From Sporosarcina sp. ANT_H38 (GTDB lineage: Bacteria > Bacillota > Bacilli > Bacillales_A > Planococcaceae), in NCBI RefSeq assembly GCF_008369195.1, contig NZ_VOBC01000002.1:124001-188000 (forward strand): DNA of 64,000 nucleotides, in the 5' to 3' direction. Below the pieces are notes generated by a model. It saw nothing but the letters and a program-made list of their open reading frames with translations. It did not search any database and was not told where the DNA came from. Both the position numbers and the translations under genes were made by a program. Below are positions 1-7,685 of the stretch, in pieces (the first letter of the stretch is position 1; each line of letters begins with the position of its first letter).

Positions 1-1
1 A

Positions 2-487
2 TATATAGCTAAAATTTTTAGTCCTCTTGTCCTGGTCACTTTGTTGGTCTATCTTATAACGGTTATTTGGGTCGAAAAAAATCCATTCTTGGACAGAAAT
101 TTCCTGATAGCATTTAACGGAATACTCCTTGGTGTTTTGGCTGTTAACATATTTTCAATTACCGAAAGCGGCACAGACGAGAAAAAGAACATTTCTGATT
201 ATATAAATTTCGCCCTAATTGTTTTAGCTCTTGTCATTGACAGTGTAGCTTTGTCAGCCATAGTTTTTAGACTTTCTTCTTTTGGGATTACACCAAACAG
301 ACTTGCTGTTTTAGGTGTAAACATACTTATCTGGGGAAACCTTATTTGGATTATGATCTCCTATATGCGTTTTCTACAAAACAAGACCGGACCTTCACCC
401 ATCCAAGATGCGGTTACTAAGTATTTGCCAGTCTACGTACTTTGGGCGGCTTTCGTTACATTTACTTTTCCTTTCATTTTTAATTAG
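2..487 (+). CDS. C-terminal part of a multi-pass membrane protein, possibly DUF4153-like (cut by window edge)
   Basis: The frame is open from base 2, so the gene starts upstream and only about 161 C-terminal residues are visible. Five hydrophobic helices are separated by short loops, including a charged loop (ESGTDEKKN) and the segment FRLSSFGITPNR between helices 3 and 4. That segment and the helix layout resemble the C-terminal half of DUF4153-type membrane proteins, but this is from memory of the family and is tentative. A strong terminator follows 40 bases after the stop. No substrate or role can be stated. Confidence 0.6.
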   Translation, partial: YIAKIFSPLVLVTLLVYLITVIWVEKNPFLDRNFLIAFNGILLGVLAVNIFSITESGTDEKKNISDYINFALIVLALVIDSVALSAIVFRLSSFGITPNRLAVLGVNILIWGNLIWIMISYMRFLQNKTGPSPIQDAVTKYLPVYVLWAAFVTFTFPFIFN

Positions 488-526
488 AAAGGCTTTATTA
501 ATGTAACGGTTGCTGATCTTCCTTAT

Positions 527-580
527 AAAAGCCAAAAATGAACAAGTTTCTATTCAAAACTTGTTCATTTCCGGCTTTTT
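527..580 (+). terminator. Rho-independent terminator
   Basis: AAAAGCC and TGAACAAGTTT pair with AAACTTGTTCA and GGCTTTTT around a short loop. The stem is followed by a T run and sits just after the membrane-protein stop at 487. Confidence 0.85.
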
Positions 581-624
581 ATTTTCCTAAAAAAACTCTA
601 TTGTTACATGATAAAACAAATACC

Positions 625-656
625 TTATTGAACTAACCTGCTCCTTTAGTTGAACA
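625..656. repeat. Cassette-type palindromic repeat, copy 1
   Basis: TTGAACTAAC is followed by about 7 bases and then TTTAGTTGAA. This is one of at least six variants of the same palindrome found between the small genes up to 4.65 kb. It lies downstream of the XRE regulator gene. Confidence 0.65.
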
Positions 657-769
657 AGGAATTTGATCGCTGAACAAGGTTATATGCTGCATGCACCCCT
701 AAGACATAACACGCTTTCAGGGGCATTCGAAATTAAATAAAAGAGATAAATCTTTATAGGCTTTCCGAT

Positions 770-1222
770 TTATTTTGTTTTAAATTTTTCAGATAAAGTT
801 TCGCTCCCAATTGCTCCAATAATTGAAGTAATAAATGGAATTGCCATGTACAGTATTGATCCTTGGAAGAACGTAATATCAAAGTTCAAAAATTTATTTC
901 CAATTGCTATAAAAATTTTGGCAGCTACTAGAAATAAGCCCATGACTAGAAGTATGTCAAAGAATAGTTTTAATCTTGGATAAGCTAATTGCTTCCCATC
1001 TTCAATGATTTTTTCCTTCAAATGATCATCTCCTTTCAATAATTCATCGATTGTAATGTCAAAAACTTCACTTAGTTTAATTAGCGATTCAATACCGGGA
1101 TAACCTTCTCCACGTTCCCATTTTGAGATCGATTGTCTACTAATGTTAAGTAATTCACCAAGCTGTTGTTGCGACATTTCATGTTTTAGACGTTCTTCTT
1201 TAATTTTTTTTTGGAAATACAT
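770..1222 (-). CDS. XRE-family transcriptional regulator with C-terminal membrane segments
   Basis: A 150-residue protein. Residues about 6-60 form a Cro/C1-type helix-turn-helix (ERLKHEMSQQQLGELL, then ISRQSISKWERG), which implies DNA binding. The C-terminal half has two hydrophobic helices (FDILLVMGLFLVAAKIF and MAIPFITSIIGAIGS), so the regulator is probably membrane tethered. This form is common for small Bacillales regulators linked to membrane or stress genes. The start at 1222 was chosen because AGGAG lies 8 bases upstream; an in-frame start at 1288 has no such site. The target genes are unknown. The gene is flanked on both sides by palindromic repeats and no partner gene is visible. 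Confidence 0.8.
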   Translation of the reverse strand: MYFQKKIKEERLKHEMSQQQLGELLNISRQSISKWERGEGYPGIESLIKLSEVFDITIDELLKGDDHLKEKIIEDGKQLAYPRLKLFFDILLVMGLFLVAAKIFIAIGNKFLNFDITFFQGSILYMAIPFITSIIGAIGSETLSEKFKTK

Positions 1223-1678
1223 TTCTTCAACTCCTAACCCAAATATACTTGTGTCTCTATCTAAACGTAAAGAACCGTGCAGTAGCAACTATGTAAACTA
1301 ATAGTTGCGTAATAAAAGAGACAAATCTTTATAAGTTTTCACGGAAGTATTTACCTTCATTACGCAATAAGCATCAATCCATTTTATCATTACGTATAAA
1401 TGTTTCTGTAAATTCATTCATGTATTCGTTCATTTCCTTATATCAAGTCCAATGTAGATAATGGTGTCCTTAGTTACATTACTTAATTGAGTTAAAATTG
1501 TAATTATTTCTTTTTTGCTGAACGGATATTCTATACACACCAGCTTTACATAACGCCAGTTCACGGCAGTATTTAGCTTTACTACTCAATAAGAAAAGGC
1601 TGCCCTGTAAGACAGCCAATACTTAACTATAGCAACCGTTAGTTTAAGAAGGAAATTAAAAAAGCATAATATAACCTG
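1223..1678. other. Gene-free stretch with hairpins
   Basis: The stretch holds an inverted repeat GCAACTAT/ATAGTTGC at 1285-1308. At about 1313 it has a second copy of the AAAAGAGA[TC]AAATCTTTATA sequence also present at about 739. The cassette repeat lies at 1586-1652. No convincing open frame was seen on either strand. Confidence 0.5.
1586..1652. repeat. Cassette-type palindromic repeat, copy 2
   Basis: It contains the internal hairpin GGCTGCCCTGTAAGACAGCC followed by AACCGTTAGTTTAAGAAG, the same order of parts as the copies at 2779 and 3545. It lies immediately downstream of the membrane-protein gene that ends at 1679. Confidence 0.6.
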
Positions 1679-2026
1679 TTAACAATTTAAGAATTCATTT
1701 TGTTTACGATTTTTAGAAATAACTCCGAATTTAGCAATTAAAAGAACCAGTAAAAATATAAAGCAACTAAAACCAGTATTATCACTTGTAAGTATATTTG
1801 ACTGGATAAGTTGCATCGCAAGTAAAACGTTTAATATATAAGAAAAGAGAAAACCCAAAAATGAAATACACGTTACATAATTGCCGAATAACGTCCTTCT
1901 GTAATTAGATACATCTGTTTTATTAGCGTTTTGGATAGTCAAAGTATGTTGGATTTGTCTAACTAGACCGTATGCGAAACCGATAATTAAAAACACAACT
2001 ACTACATAACCAATTACATCATCCAT
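1679..2026 (-). CDS. Small membrane protein of unknown function
   Basis: A 115-residue protein with three predicted membrane helices: residues about 4-22, 49-70 and 84-104. A polar loop lies between the first two and the C-terminal tail is basic. I do not recognise the family. A GGGGGG stretch about 5 bases before the ATG can serve as ribosome site, and the bases just upstream (TCAACTATCGGGGGGC) resemble half of the cassette palindrome. If so, the repeat abuts the start codon. A complete repeat follows the stop. The gene behaves as a self-contained unit between repeats. Confidence 0.6.
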   Translation of the reverse strand: MDDVIGYVVVVFLIIGFAYGLVRQIQHTLTIQNANKTDVSNYRRTLFGNYVTCISFLGFLFSYILNVLLAMQLIQSNILTSDNTGFSCFIFLLVLLIAKFGVISKNRKQNEFLNC

Positions 2027-2067
2027 TTATGCCCCCCGATAGTTGAGTAATCTCGATTAACTACTAA

Positions 2068-2712
2068 TTAAAATTCTTTACTCCACTCATCATCCTCCAA
2101 CCATACACCATTTTCAGCGACATAACCGACAATAACAGTACCCTGTTGCAGTTTGTCTTCACTTTTCAAATAAGATATAAACTCATTAAAGAGTTTTTCA
2201 TCTTCCTCTCTCTTTTTTCGGGGAAAATTAAAACGAATAATAGGTGCAACGCTAAAATCCCTATAACTCCCTGGATTAGCAGAATTAATATCCAATTCTT
2301 CCCCTATTGTGTCATCATAAAAGACGTCAAAGTCAGTGGTTTCTCCGAAATTACCTTTAATATAAGGGCGTATTTCATTTTCTAAATCATCTGCCCATTT
2401 ATTAGCGGTGTAAGTGTCCACCATTTTATCTTTACCTTCGTTATAGTAAACATAAAATGTTATTTTATTTTTCTTATCCCGTACCTTGGCACCGTATTCA
2501 AAATTATAGTGCTCCAAAGAACCATGCAAAATACCATATATCTCGAAGTTATCATTAAGTTTTTCTTCTAAATATTCCTCCGCTTGGATTTTCACCTTTT
2601 CTTCCTTTTCTTTATCTGGCTTCATACTCTGAAGAAAAGAAAATACAAGTATAGCTATTCCTAATATAATCACTCCGACAACAATAAGTGTTACTTTTAA
2701 AAATTTGTTCAC
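2068..2712 (-). CDS. Membrane-anchored extracytoplasmic protein, YfjL-like form
   Basis: A 214-residue protein starting with GTG at 2712 after GAGGGAAAG. Residues 5-28 form one hydrophobic helix preceded by lysines, giving an N-in anchor. The rest is a charged soluble domain predicted to lie outside. The layout (anchor, then a segment such as EEYLEEKLNDNFEIY, then KVRDKKN) is like the small YfjL-like lipoprotein or membrane proteins of Bacillus; I am only moderately sure. There is no lipobox cysteine. The function is unknown. The next gene upstream lies beyond a repeat, so co-transcription is not implied. Confidence 0.6.
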   Translation of the reverse strand: MNKFLKVTLIVVGVIILGIAILVFSFLQSMKPDKEKEEKVKIQAEEYLEEKLNDNFEIYGILHGSLEHYNFEYGAKVRDKKNKITFYVYYNEGKDKMVDTYTANKWADDLENEIRPYIKGNFGETTDFDVFYDDTIGEELDINSANPGSYRDFSVAPIIRFNFPRKKREEDEKLFNEFISYLKSEDKLQQGTVIVGYVAENGVWLEDDEWSKEF

Positions 2713-2778
2713 AACTTTCCCTCATTCCCTTTTAAATTCTCCATAAAAACGCAAGATCTTTATTGAAGTATTCCGCGC

Positions 2779-2850
2779 CTTTAGTTTAAGAAGAAATGAG
2801 TCCCTAAGCAGCTCAATGATCTTCAAGTAAAGCACCCGTTAGTTGAAAAA
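2779..2850. repeat. Cassette-type palindromic repeat, copy 3
   Basis: TTTAGTTTAAGAAG, then a CCTAAGCAGC segment, then CTTCAAGTAAAGCACCCGTT and AGTTGAA. It lies directly downstream of the HAD phosphatase gene. The last part, AAGCACCCGTTAG, is identical in the copy near 3600. Confidence 0.7.
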
Positions 2851-2871
2851 GCGTTAGGACTCATTAAGGCT

Positions 2872-3426
2872 TTATTGCCCAATATCTTGTAATATCCAAT
2901 TAACAGCGTCAAGAATATCGTCGGCTATAAAGTCGGGTTCAACCTCTTCCCATTGATGACGAAATGACGATAGTGACCCTTCTCCCCATCCCGTTTTAAC
3001 CAATACATTTTTAGTACCTGCTTTGTGTCCAGCAAGCATATCAGAACCACCAGTATCACCGACAACATAACAATCTTTAAGTAGTAAATTGTGGTCATCT
3101 TCTGCATTTAATAGTAACCCGATGTTTGGTTTCTGGCATTCGCAACCATCATCAGGCTTGTGTGGACAATAATAAATTCCATCTAGAAAAGCTGAATGTA
3201 ACGCTAATTCTTCTTCCATTCTCTTGAATCCTTCTTTTAATTCCTCTTCAGTAAAATAGCCTCTGCCTACTCTTGTTTGGTTTGTAAATAGAAATACTTT
3301 TATTCCTACTTCGTTCAAGGTTCTTATGGCTTTGGGGGCAAAATCATACATTGTAAACTCAAATGGATGTATACCTCCACCTGTACCGCCAATTGTCCCA
3401 TCTCGATCTAAAAACACAGCTTTCAT
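2872..3426 (-). CDS. HAD-IIIA phosphatase, HisB/GmhB-like
   Basis: A 184-residue protein with the full HAD phosphatase set. Motif I is DRDGT (Asp7 nucleophile, Asp9 acid/base). Motif II is TNQ at 48-50. A zinc-binding cluster is Cys87-x-His89 with Cys95-x-Cys97. Lys99 stands for motif III, and GD at 123-124 plus Asp129 for motif IV. The zinc loop is typical of D-glycero-D-manno-heptose 1,7-bisphosphate 7-phosphatases and histidinol-phosphate phosphatases. No heptose or histidine genes are nearby, so the substrate is uncertain. Length fits the family. GAGGGAG lies 8 bases before the ATG. The gene sits alone between two palindromic repeats. Confidence 0.88.
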   Translation of the reverse strand: MKAVFLDRDGTIGGTGGGIHPFEFTMYDFAPKAIRTLNEVGIKVFLFTNQTRVGRGYFTEEELKEGFKRMEEELALHSAFLDGIYYCPHKPDDGCECQKPNIGLLLNAEDDHNLLLKDCYVVGDTGGSDMLAGHKAGTKNVLVKTGWGEGSLSSFRHQWEEVEPDFIADDILDAVNWILQDIGQ

Positions 3427-3517
3427 CTCAATTACTCCCTCGTATTACTCTATAATTTCAATGTTGTCCCTTTGGTTTGGAATTACTTACTAATTTACTG
3501 TACTTAATTAACCCGCC

Positions 3518-3616
3518 TCTTTACTTCTTGAACTAACCTGCCCTGTTAGTTCAAGAAGTAAAAAGAGCCGCCTAAGCAGCCCTGTTGTTCGACTAAAGCA
3601 CCCGTTAGATCAAGAA
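3518..3616. repeat. Cassette-type palindromic repeat, copy 4 (best preserved)
   Basis: Bases 3520-3537 and 3545-3562 form an 18-bp perfect inverted repeat (TTTACTTCTTGAACTAAC on the left) around a 7-base loop. They are followed by GAGCCGCCTAAGCAGCC and then GACTAAAGCACCCGTTAG. It lies directly downstream of the VOC gene. Confidence 0.8.
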
Positions 3617-3630
3617 TAAAATAGTTCTTT

Positions 3631-4050
3631 CTATTGCGTGATAAGATATTTTTCTTTGAAAAGTGGACTTAATTCACTCCACACATCAAATTTATTACCA
3701 TCTAAATCAAAGAAAACAAAGTTCCTACCAGAGTGTCCTCTGTTTTCAATTTCTCCAGCTCTTATTTCTTTATCGGTAAAATCTCTATGAATTGCCTCTA
3801 ATGCAGTTAGTCCATTAACTTCAAATGTTATAGAAAAACGTTCTATTCCATAACAATCATAGAAGTTAGAACTTTGACTTTCTTTAGATTTAACAAGAAA
3901 AATACTTTGGTTTGCAAAATTAAGAATTGCTTTGTCTTCGTCTTTATAGCTTAACTCTGCCCCCAATTTGTTTACATACCATTCATAAGAATTTTTCACA
4001 TTAGTTACCGGAATATAAATAGTTCCTACCCTTAGCAGCTTTTCGCTCAT
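3631..4050 (-). CDS. VOC-superfamily protein (glyoxalase/bleomycin-resistance fold)
   Basis: A 139-residue protein with two beta-alpha-beta-beta-beta modules. The first begins RVGTIYIPVTNVKNSYEWY with the typical 'V.D...W' strand-helix start. The second ends FVFFDLDGNKFDVWSE, where D-x-DGN and the final Glu match the metal-binding strand seen in VOC dioxygenases, glyoxalases and antibiotic-binding proteins. The substrate cannot be told from sequence. AAGGAG lies 8 bases before the ATG. It is an isolated gene bounded on both sides by cassette-type repeats, as expected of a transferable single gene. Confidence 0.85.
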   Translation of the reverse strand: MSEKLLRVGTIYIPVTNVKNSYEWYVNKLGAELSYKDEDKAILNFANQSIFLVKSKESQSSNFYDCYGIERFSITFEVNGLTALEAIHRDFTDKEIRAGEIENRGHSGRNFVFFDLDGNKFDVWSELSPLFKEKYLITQ

Positions 4051-4082
4051 TCTATCGACTCCTTCTAATCTCCATTTTTTCT

Positions 4083-4112
4083 TATTGAACTAAACTGCCC
4101 CATTAGTTGAAG
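4083..4112. repeat. Cassette-type palindromic repeat, copy 5
   Basis: TTGAACTAAACTGCCCCATT is followed by AGTTGAAG. It lies between the VOC gene and the anchored-protein gene. Confidence 0.65.
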
Positions 4113-4122
4113 TAAGGTCAAT

Positions 4123-4575
4123 TTATTTTACTTCTACTGAGAAGGCATACATCCCATCTCCTTGCTTCCAATCAGATAGTACACTATATACATACACACC
4201 TTTTTCTAGAGGAACCACAATTGAGCCATTTTTCACTTCAACTTTTTGTTTATTGTCTTCATCTACCCATTGCTCTACCTTCATTGTTCCAGCAATGGGT
4301 TTTTTCTTGAATTCAATTTTTATTTTTTCATTCGGTGATACAACTGTCGGTTTATACCTACTTGCCATATCAAACAGACTTGTATAAGCCTTATCTACAC
4401 ACTGAGCTGAAAGTAGCCTCTTCCAACAATATGAACCTTGTGTAGTAGGAATATCAACATCTCCTATTGTTACGTTTGGTGTAGGTGGTTCTGAACGAAA
4501 CGGTTCAAAAATAAATATTCCTATCATAATCAGTCCAATAATAATTAATACAGAAATCTTTTTAATTGTACTCAC
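4123..4575 (-). CDS. Membrane-anchored secreted protein of unknown function
   Basis: About 150 residues with an N-terminal hydrophobic helix (ISVLIIIGLIMIGIFIF) followed by an outside domain. The domain has two cysteines close together (SYCWKRLLSAQCVDKA), perhaps a disulfide, and a C-terminal beta-rich part. An upstream in-frame TTG at 4629 would start inside the palindromic repeat and has no ribosome site. The GTG at 4575 with AAAGGGG next to it, or an ATT codon 9 bases later with better spacing, is more likely. The family looks like small Bacillus hypothetical proteins; the function is unknown. Confidence 0.55.
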   Translation of the reverse strand: MSTIKKISVLIIIGLIMIGIFIFEPFRSEPPTPNVTIGDVDIPTTQGSYCWKRLLSAQCVDKAYTSLFDMASRYKPTVVSPNEKIKIEFKKKPIAGTMKVEQWVDEDNKQKVEVKNGSIVVPLEKGVYVYSVLSDWKQGDGMYAFSVEVK

Positions 4576-4623
4576 CCCTTTTTTTATAGTAGTCGTTAAT
4601 ATTGAATGAAAGTAACAATTCTT

Positions 4624-4648
4624 CTTCAACTAACCCCGTTAGTTGAAG
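4624..4648. repeat. Cassette-type palindromic repeat, copy 6
   Basis: CTTCAACTAAC, three bases, GTTAGTTGAAG. This is a perfect 11-bp inverted repeat at the right edge of the small-gene array. Confidence 0.7.
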
Positions 4649-4716
4649 TACATTCCTTCACAAACTTATTCGAATTTTAACATAAATATCCAGTTGATGT
4701 GAAACTTATTTTATTA

Positions 4717-5070
4717 GATGCATAATCTTTGCTAAAAGTATGCAAGGAACACTTTGTACAAAGTACTAGAGTGCACGAAATTGCATCTTCGGGCACTTAC
4801 ACTTTCTATAGAAATTCATCTATTCTTTTCTTCCAAAACAAACGCATTTTTCACTTGAACATTGTAGGAACGCGACAGGAAAACATTCGCAACAGTGTTA
4901 ATGAAAAGAGTGTGGCTAGAGTGACGGAGTCACTTCTAGCCACACTAGGCCCCCTCTGGGGAGGAATGAATTGCAATTCCTCCTTAAATCTATAATGAAT
5001 AGTTAGCCGAAAGCGGTCCGAAAATAGTCCATTGAAAATGGAAGTTATCATACCATTCTCACCCCTGTTA
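4717..5070. repeat. Hairpin-rich dispersed element (~330-400 bp family), copy 1
   Basis: It shares long stretches with copies at 24251 and 31231, for example GCAAGGAAC, ATCTTCGGGCACTTACA, GCATTTTTCACTTGAACATT, GGAACGCGACAGG and TAGCCGAAAGCGGTCC. It contains a hairpin at 4909-4946 (AGTGTGGCTAGA / CTAGCCACACT) and a second stem at about 4957-4983. Small open frames inside it on both strands are side effects of the repeat. Confidence 0.8.
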
Positions 5071-5092
5071 TATGCGAATAAGGGGTTAATCA

Positions 5093-5126
5093 TCAGAGTA
5101 GCTCCGCACGCAGATACCTGAAATTA
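5093..5126. repeat. Fragment of the GGTACCTGAAATT palindromic element
   Basis: CCGCACGCAGATACCTGAAATTA matches the right end of the ~150-bp palindromic repeat family described at 57689. Only this end is present. Confidence 0.5.
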
Positions 5127-5135
5127 CCATAATCC

Positions 5136-5176
5136 AAAAAAGCACAAATGCTGATTTAACAGCATTTGTGCTTTTT
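5136..5176 (-). terminator. Terminator of the oxidoreductase gene
   Basis: AAAAAGCACAAATGCTG pairs with CAGCATTTGTGCTTTTT. The stem is flanked by A and T runs, so it works in both directions, and lies 35 bases after the gene end. Confidence 0.88.
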
Positions 5177-5210
5177 AAGTTTTTTTCTATTCCTCTAAAA
5201 TACTCTCTTT

Positions 5211-6323
5211 TTAATCTTCAATTGGAAACCATCCAGGTGCATGGACAATTCTTTGCCAAAGAGGATCTGGAACGACAAGACGAGCTTGAGCGTCTTTCTT
5301 GAGTTTCACTTCAATTGTAGACTCTTTTCCTTGCTTAACTTTTTCGACCCAATCCGGCTCAATAATGAGACCTCGTCCGAGAGCAATCATTGAAACACCA
5401 CTTTGGATAGCTTTTAACGCATCGTCTGCTGTGTAGATTGAACCTACACCTATTACTGGAACACTTTCCCCAACTCTCTCCTGAATAATTTCAAGGCGAG
5501 AACGGGAATCTTCAACACCGCGTCTTGGAGTTGACCAGAATTCCATTAAGGACACATGAAGGTAATCAAGCTCTTTGCTAGCCAAAACGTCCACTAATGC
5601 AAAGGTATCTGCCATTGTGATTCCAGGTGTTTCAGGTTCCTCTGGTGAGAATCTATAGCCAACGAGGAATGGTTCTTTTGCATGCTCAGCCACTACTTTT
5701 TTCACTTCATCGACAACGGCAATTGGGAATGTTAGTCTTTTTTCCAAACTGCCACCGTATTGATCTTCACGTCGGTTTGAATGTGGTGAAAAGAACTGTT
5801 GAATTAAATAGCCATTAGCTCCATGTAATTCAATCCCATCAAATCCAGCTTCGATTGCTCTCCGTGTAGACTCGCCAAAATCACGAATAATTGATTTGAT
5901 TTCTGTCTCAGTCAATGCGCGAGGACCCTGTTCTGCCGAAACAGCACTAGCACTTACAATATCTCCATCTGGCACTAATTCTGGTGGACACAAACTGCCG
6001 CAATGGACAATTTGCAGGACCGCTTTTGCGCCTTGTTCTTTAATTGTAGACGCTATTCTGCGTAAGCTTGGGATCATCTCATCACGATCACTTCCAAATT
6101 CATCATGAAATCCTTTGCCGTTAGGTGTGACATAAGCACAAGCTGTTACAACCATTCCGACTCCTTTTGAGCGGCGACTATAATAGGCTATTTCCTCATC
6201 TGTAACTGTACCGTCTGGATTTGAAGACCAATTGGTCATTGGTGCCATAACCACACGATTATCTAATTGAATGCCGCTTCGTAAGGTGATTTTCTGGAAT
6301 AGTGGGGCGTATTTTGGATTCAT
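5211..6323 (-). CDS. NADH:flavin oxidoreductase, old yellow enzyme family
   Basis: A 370-residue single-domain TIM-barrel flavoenzyme expected to reduce activated C=C bonds with NAD(P)H. Family marks in order: VMAPMTNW near residue 25, ELHGANGYLIQQFFSPHSN with the active-site His, then REDQYGGS binding FMN phosphate, and GVGSIYTADDA plus ALGRGLI near the C-terminus. It is closest in form to the B. subtilis YqiG group; the natural substrate is unknown. The start at 6323 has GAGGAG 10 bases upstream. The gene is transcribed alone and followed by a strong terminator. Confidence 0.9.
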   Translation of the reverse strand: MNPKYAPLFQKITLRSGIQLDNRVVMAPMTNWSSNPDGTVTDEEIAYYSRRSKGVGMVVTACAYVTPNGKGFHDEFGSDRDEMIPSLRRIASTIKEQGAKAVLQIVHCGSLCPPELVPDGDIVSASAVSAEQGPRALTETEIKSIIRDFGESTRRAIEAGFDGIELHGANGYLIQQFFSPHSNRREDQYGGSLEKRLTFPIAVVDEVKKVVAEHAKEPFLVGYRFSPEEPETPGITMADTFALVDVLASKELDYLHVSLMEFWSTPRRGVEDSRSRLEIIQERVGESVPVIGVGSIYTADDALKAIQSGVSMIALGRGLIIEPDWVEKVKQGKESTIEVKLKKDAQARLVVPDPLWQRIVHAPGWFPIED

Positions 6324-6753
6324 GTTAGTAATTCTCCTCAATCGTAAATTTGATAGTATTCATCACTAGCGTTGCAGTAATTGAAAACAAAAAGTCTATA
6401 TAATGGTTTGTACAGGTAGTTCCTGTTCATCTAATAAAAAGGATCTTTGCTTGGACAAGAATACACCAAAAACTTTATTTGGTAAAAGGATTGGTCCTTT
6501 TGATTTTGATGAACTTAGAAAATGCGTCAAATTACAAAGACAGGATCATTAAACAAAAAAGTTGACGAGGTAACCTTTTGTGCTGGAAGGAAAGCCTCTA
6601 TGCGATGGCGGATGCACTTGCAGACGATAACTTACAAACTACACTAGGGTCTCTGTATTACGATAAAGCACAGTTACCTGAAAATAAATATCACAAACCA
6701 TGTATCCCTCCTCTTACTTTCACTCTATATAGTAGTTGAAAGGAGGTGATAAC
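6324..6753. other. Gene-free stretch ending in a retained promoter-like motif
   Basis: No intact gene was seen. TGTATCC at 6701 and CTATATA at 6725 match the promoter-like motif found before the DUF1659 and HTH genes at 36.4 and 40.6 kb, at the same 24-base offset. Confidence 0.4.
6701..6731 (+). promoter_or_regulatory. Putative sigma-factor-specific promoter (copy before decayed DUF1659 gene)
   Basis: TGTATCC, 17 bases, CTATATA. The spacing is identical to the sites at 36356 and 40553. It lies 23 bases before the ATG of the decayed gene and before its AGGAGGTGAT ribosome site. Confidence 0.5.
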
Positions 6754-6977
6754 ATGGCAGCGACAATCAAATCTCAACAGGCGGTCGACTGAGTTTACTT
6801 CGACGGTTGATTGACAGAGAACGGAAAGCTCATACATAAATCAAAGACGTACCGCAATACCAAGGAAAATGCACCAGCGGAGAACTTGTACAAAGCGCTG
6901 GAGCAACTTGCCCAGCTATCGGCGCTATCCCCTTCATCGCAATCGATATCGTGGAAACATCAAGCCTGATTGACTAA
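6754..6977 (+). pseudogene. Decayed copy of the DUF1659 gene
   Basis: It aligns over its whole length with the intact DUF1659 gene at 36410. The start, ribosome site and end (ATT GAC TAA) are conserved, and the segment for RKAKTYRN...ENAPAENLYKALEQL is easily recognised. It is dead: codon 13 and codon 19 are TGA, and a 2-base gain near 6930 shifts the frame. The promoter-like motif upstream is kept. This points to an old duplication of the 36-kb module. Confidence 0.85.
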
Positions 6978-7045
6978 TTAGAAAAGCACAATGCGCCTGC
7001 ATAGCACCGACAATCGCTGAAAGACTTGAAGATAAAGGAGTTCCT

Positions 7046-7125
7046 TGCCTTTATGAGCAATAAGGAAGGCAGTCTAAAAACTCCGCGTCCTGCGGCAACA
7101 ACTGCATGACTTACATCCTGTAGGC
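7046..7125. repeat. Bacillales-type intergenic repeat fragment
   Basis: GGAAGGCAGTC, CGCGTCCTGCGGCAA, then GCATGAC[TC]TACATCCTGTA match 40243-40340 with small gaps. Such sequences are widespread between genes in Bacillus relatives. Confidence 0.55.
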
Positions 7126-7163
7126 CAAAGCGACTCAAAGGGCTGGCTCCCGAAGTCTAGACA

Positions 7164-7199
7164 AAAAGACCAGACATTTACCTATTTGTCTGGTCTTTC
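7164..7199 (-). terminator. Bidirectional terminator hairpin, GACCAGACA type
   Basis: AAAGACCAGACA pairs with TGTCTGGTCTTT. The same central hairpin occurs inside the ~150-bp palindromic elements at 15.1, 49.7 and 58.1 kb. Here it ends the small membrane-protein gene. Confidence 0.75.
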
Positions 7200-7238
7200 T
7201 TCTATTAATAATTATTGTGTTAAGAGAATGGGAATAGA

Positions 7239-7463
7239 TTATACCAATTTCAGATAACCCATTACCAATGCTGTAATGGCAAGGAGATAGAGAATCGCCT
7301 GTAAATATTGGCGGTTTTTTATTTCAATACTGATGTTGATTAAGCCGATGATACAGATGGATATCACCATAATAATCCAGGTGAACATACCTGCGATAAA
7401 GATAAACTCCAACACTGTCAAGAACCCTACAACCAGAAATAAAATAGGGAATATATTTTTCAT
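7239..7463 (-). CDS. Small two-helix membrane protein
   Basis: A 74-residue protein with hydrophobic helices at about residues 5-36 (probably two close helices) and a final helix near 52-70 (LYLLAITALVMGYL). A short polar stretch with lysine lies between them. The start at 7463 is fixed by AAAGGAG seven bases upstream. The longer frame to 7565 has no such site. I do not recognise it. It ends in a strong hairpin terminator. Confidence 0.55.
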   Translation of the reverse strand: MKNIFPILFLVVGFLTVLEFIFIAGMFTWIIMVISICIIGLINISIEIKNRQYLQAILYLLAITALVMGYLKLV

Positions 7464-7685
7464 AACTGAACTCCTTTCGTTACTTTGAAATGAACCGGAT
7501 TTTGATTGGGTTGAACAAAGGCACACAATAGGTATACCCTGAATGGCTTCGAAAAAAACGTACAATGAAATTGGGAATGTCCGCTACTTTATAATACGCT
7601 ATTTCTAAAAGATTGTTGTTTTAAAAGGTTAGGCAAATATATGTTCTTGATAAATCAATCTCTCCTCACTATTTGTTAATAAAAA

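Noticed and set aside
600..4660. Classical integron with attC sites
   Set aside because: The repeats are shorter than attC sites, lack clear RYYYAAC/GTTRRRY pairs in most copies, and no IntI gene is visible; only the cassette-like layout is kept as a finding.
4729..5093. Small open frames on both strands (88 and 80 codons)
   Set aside because: They lie wholly inside the hairpin-rich dispersed element and are not conserved in the other two copies.
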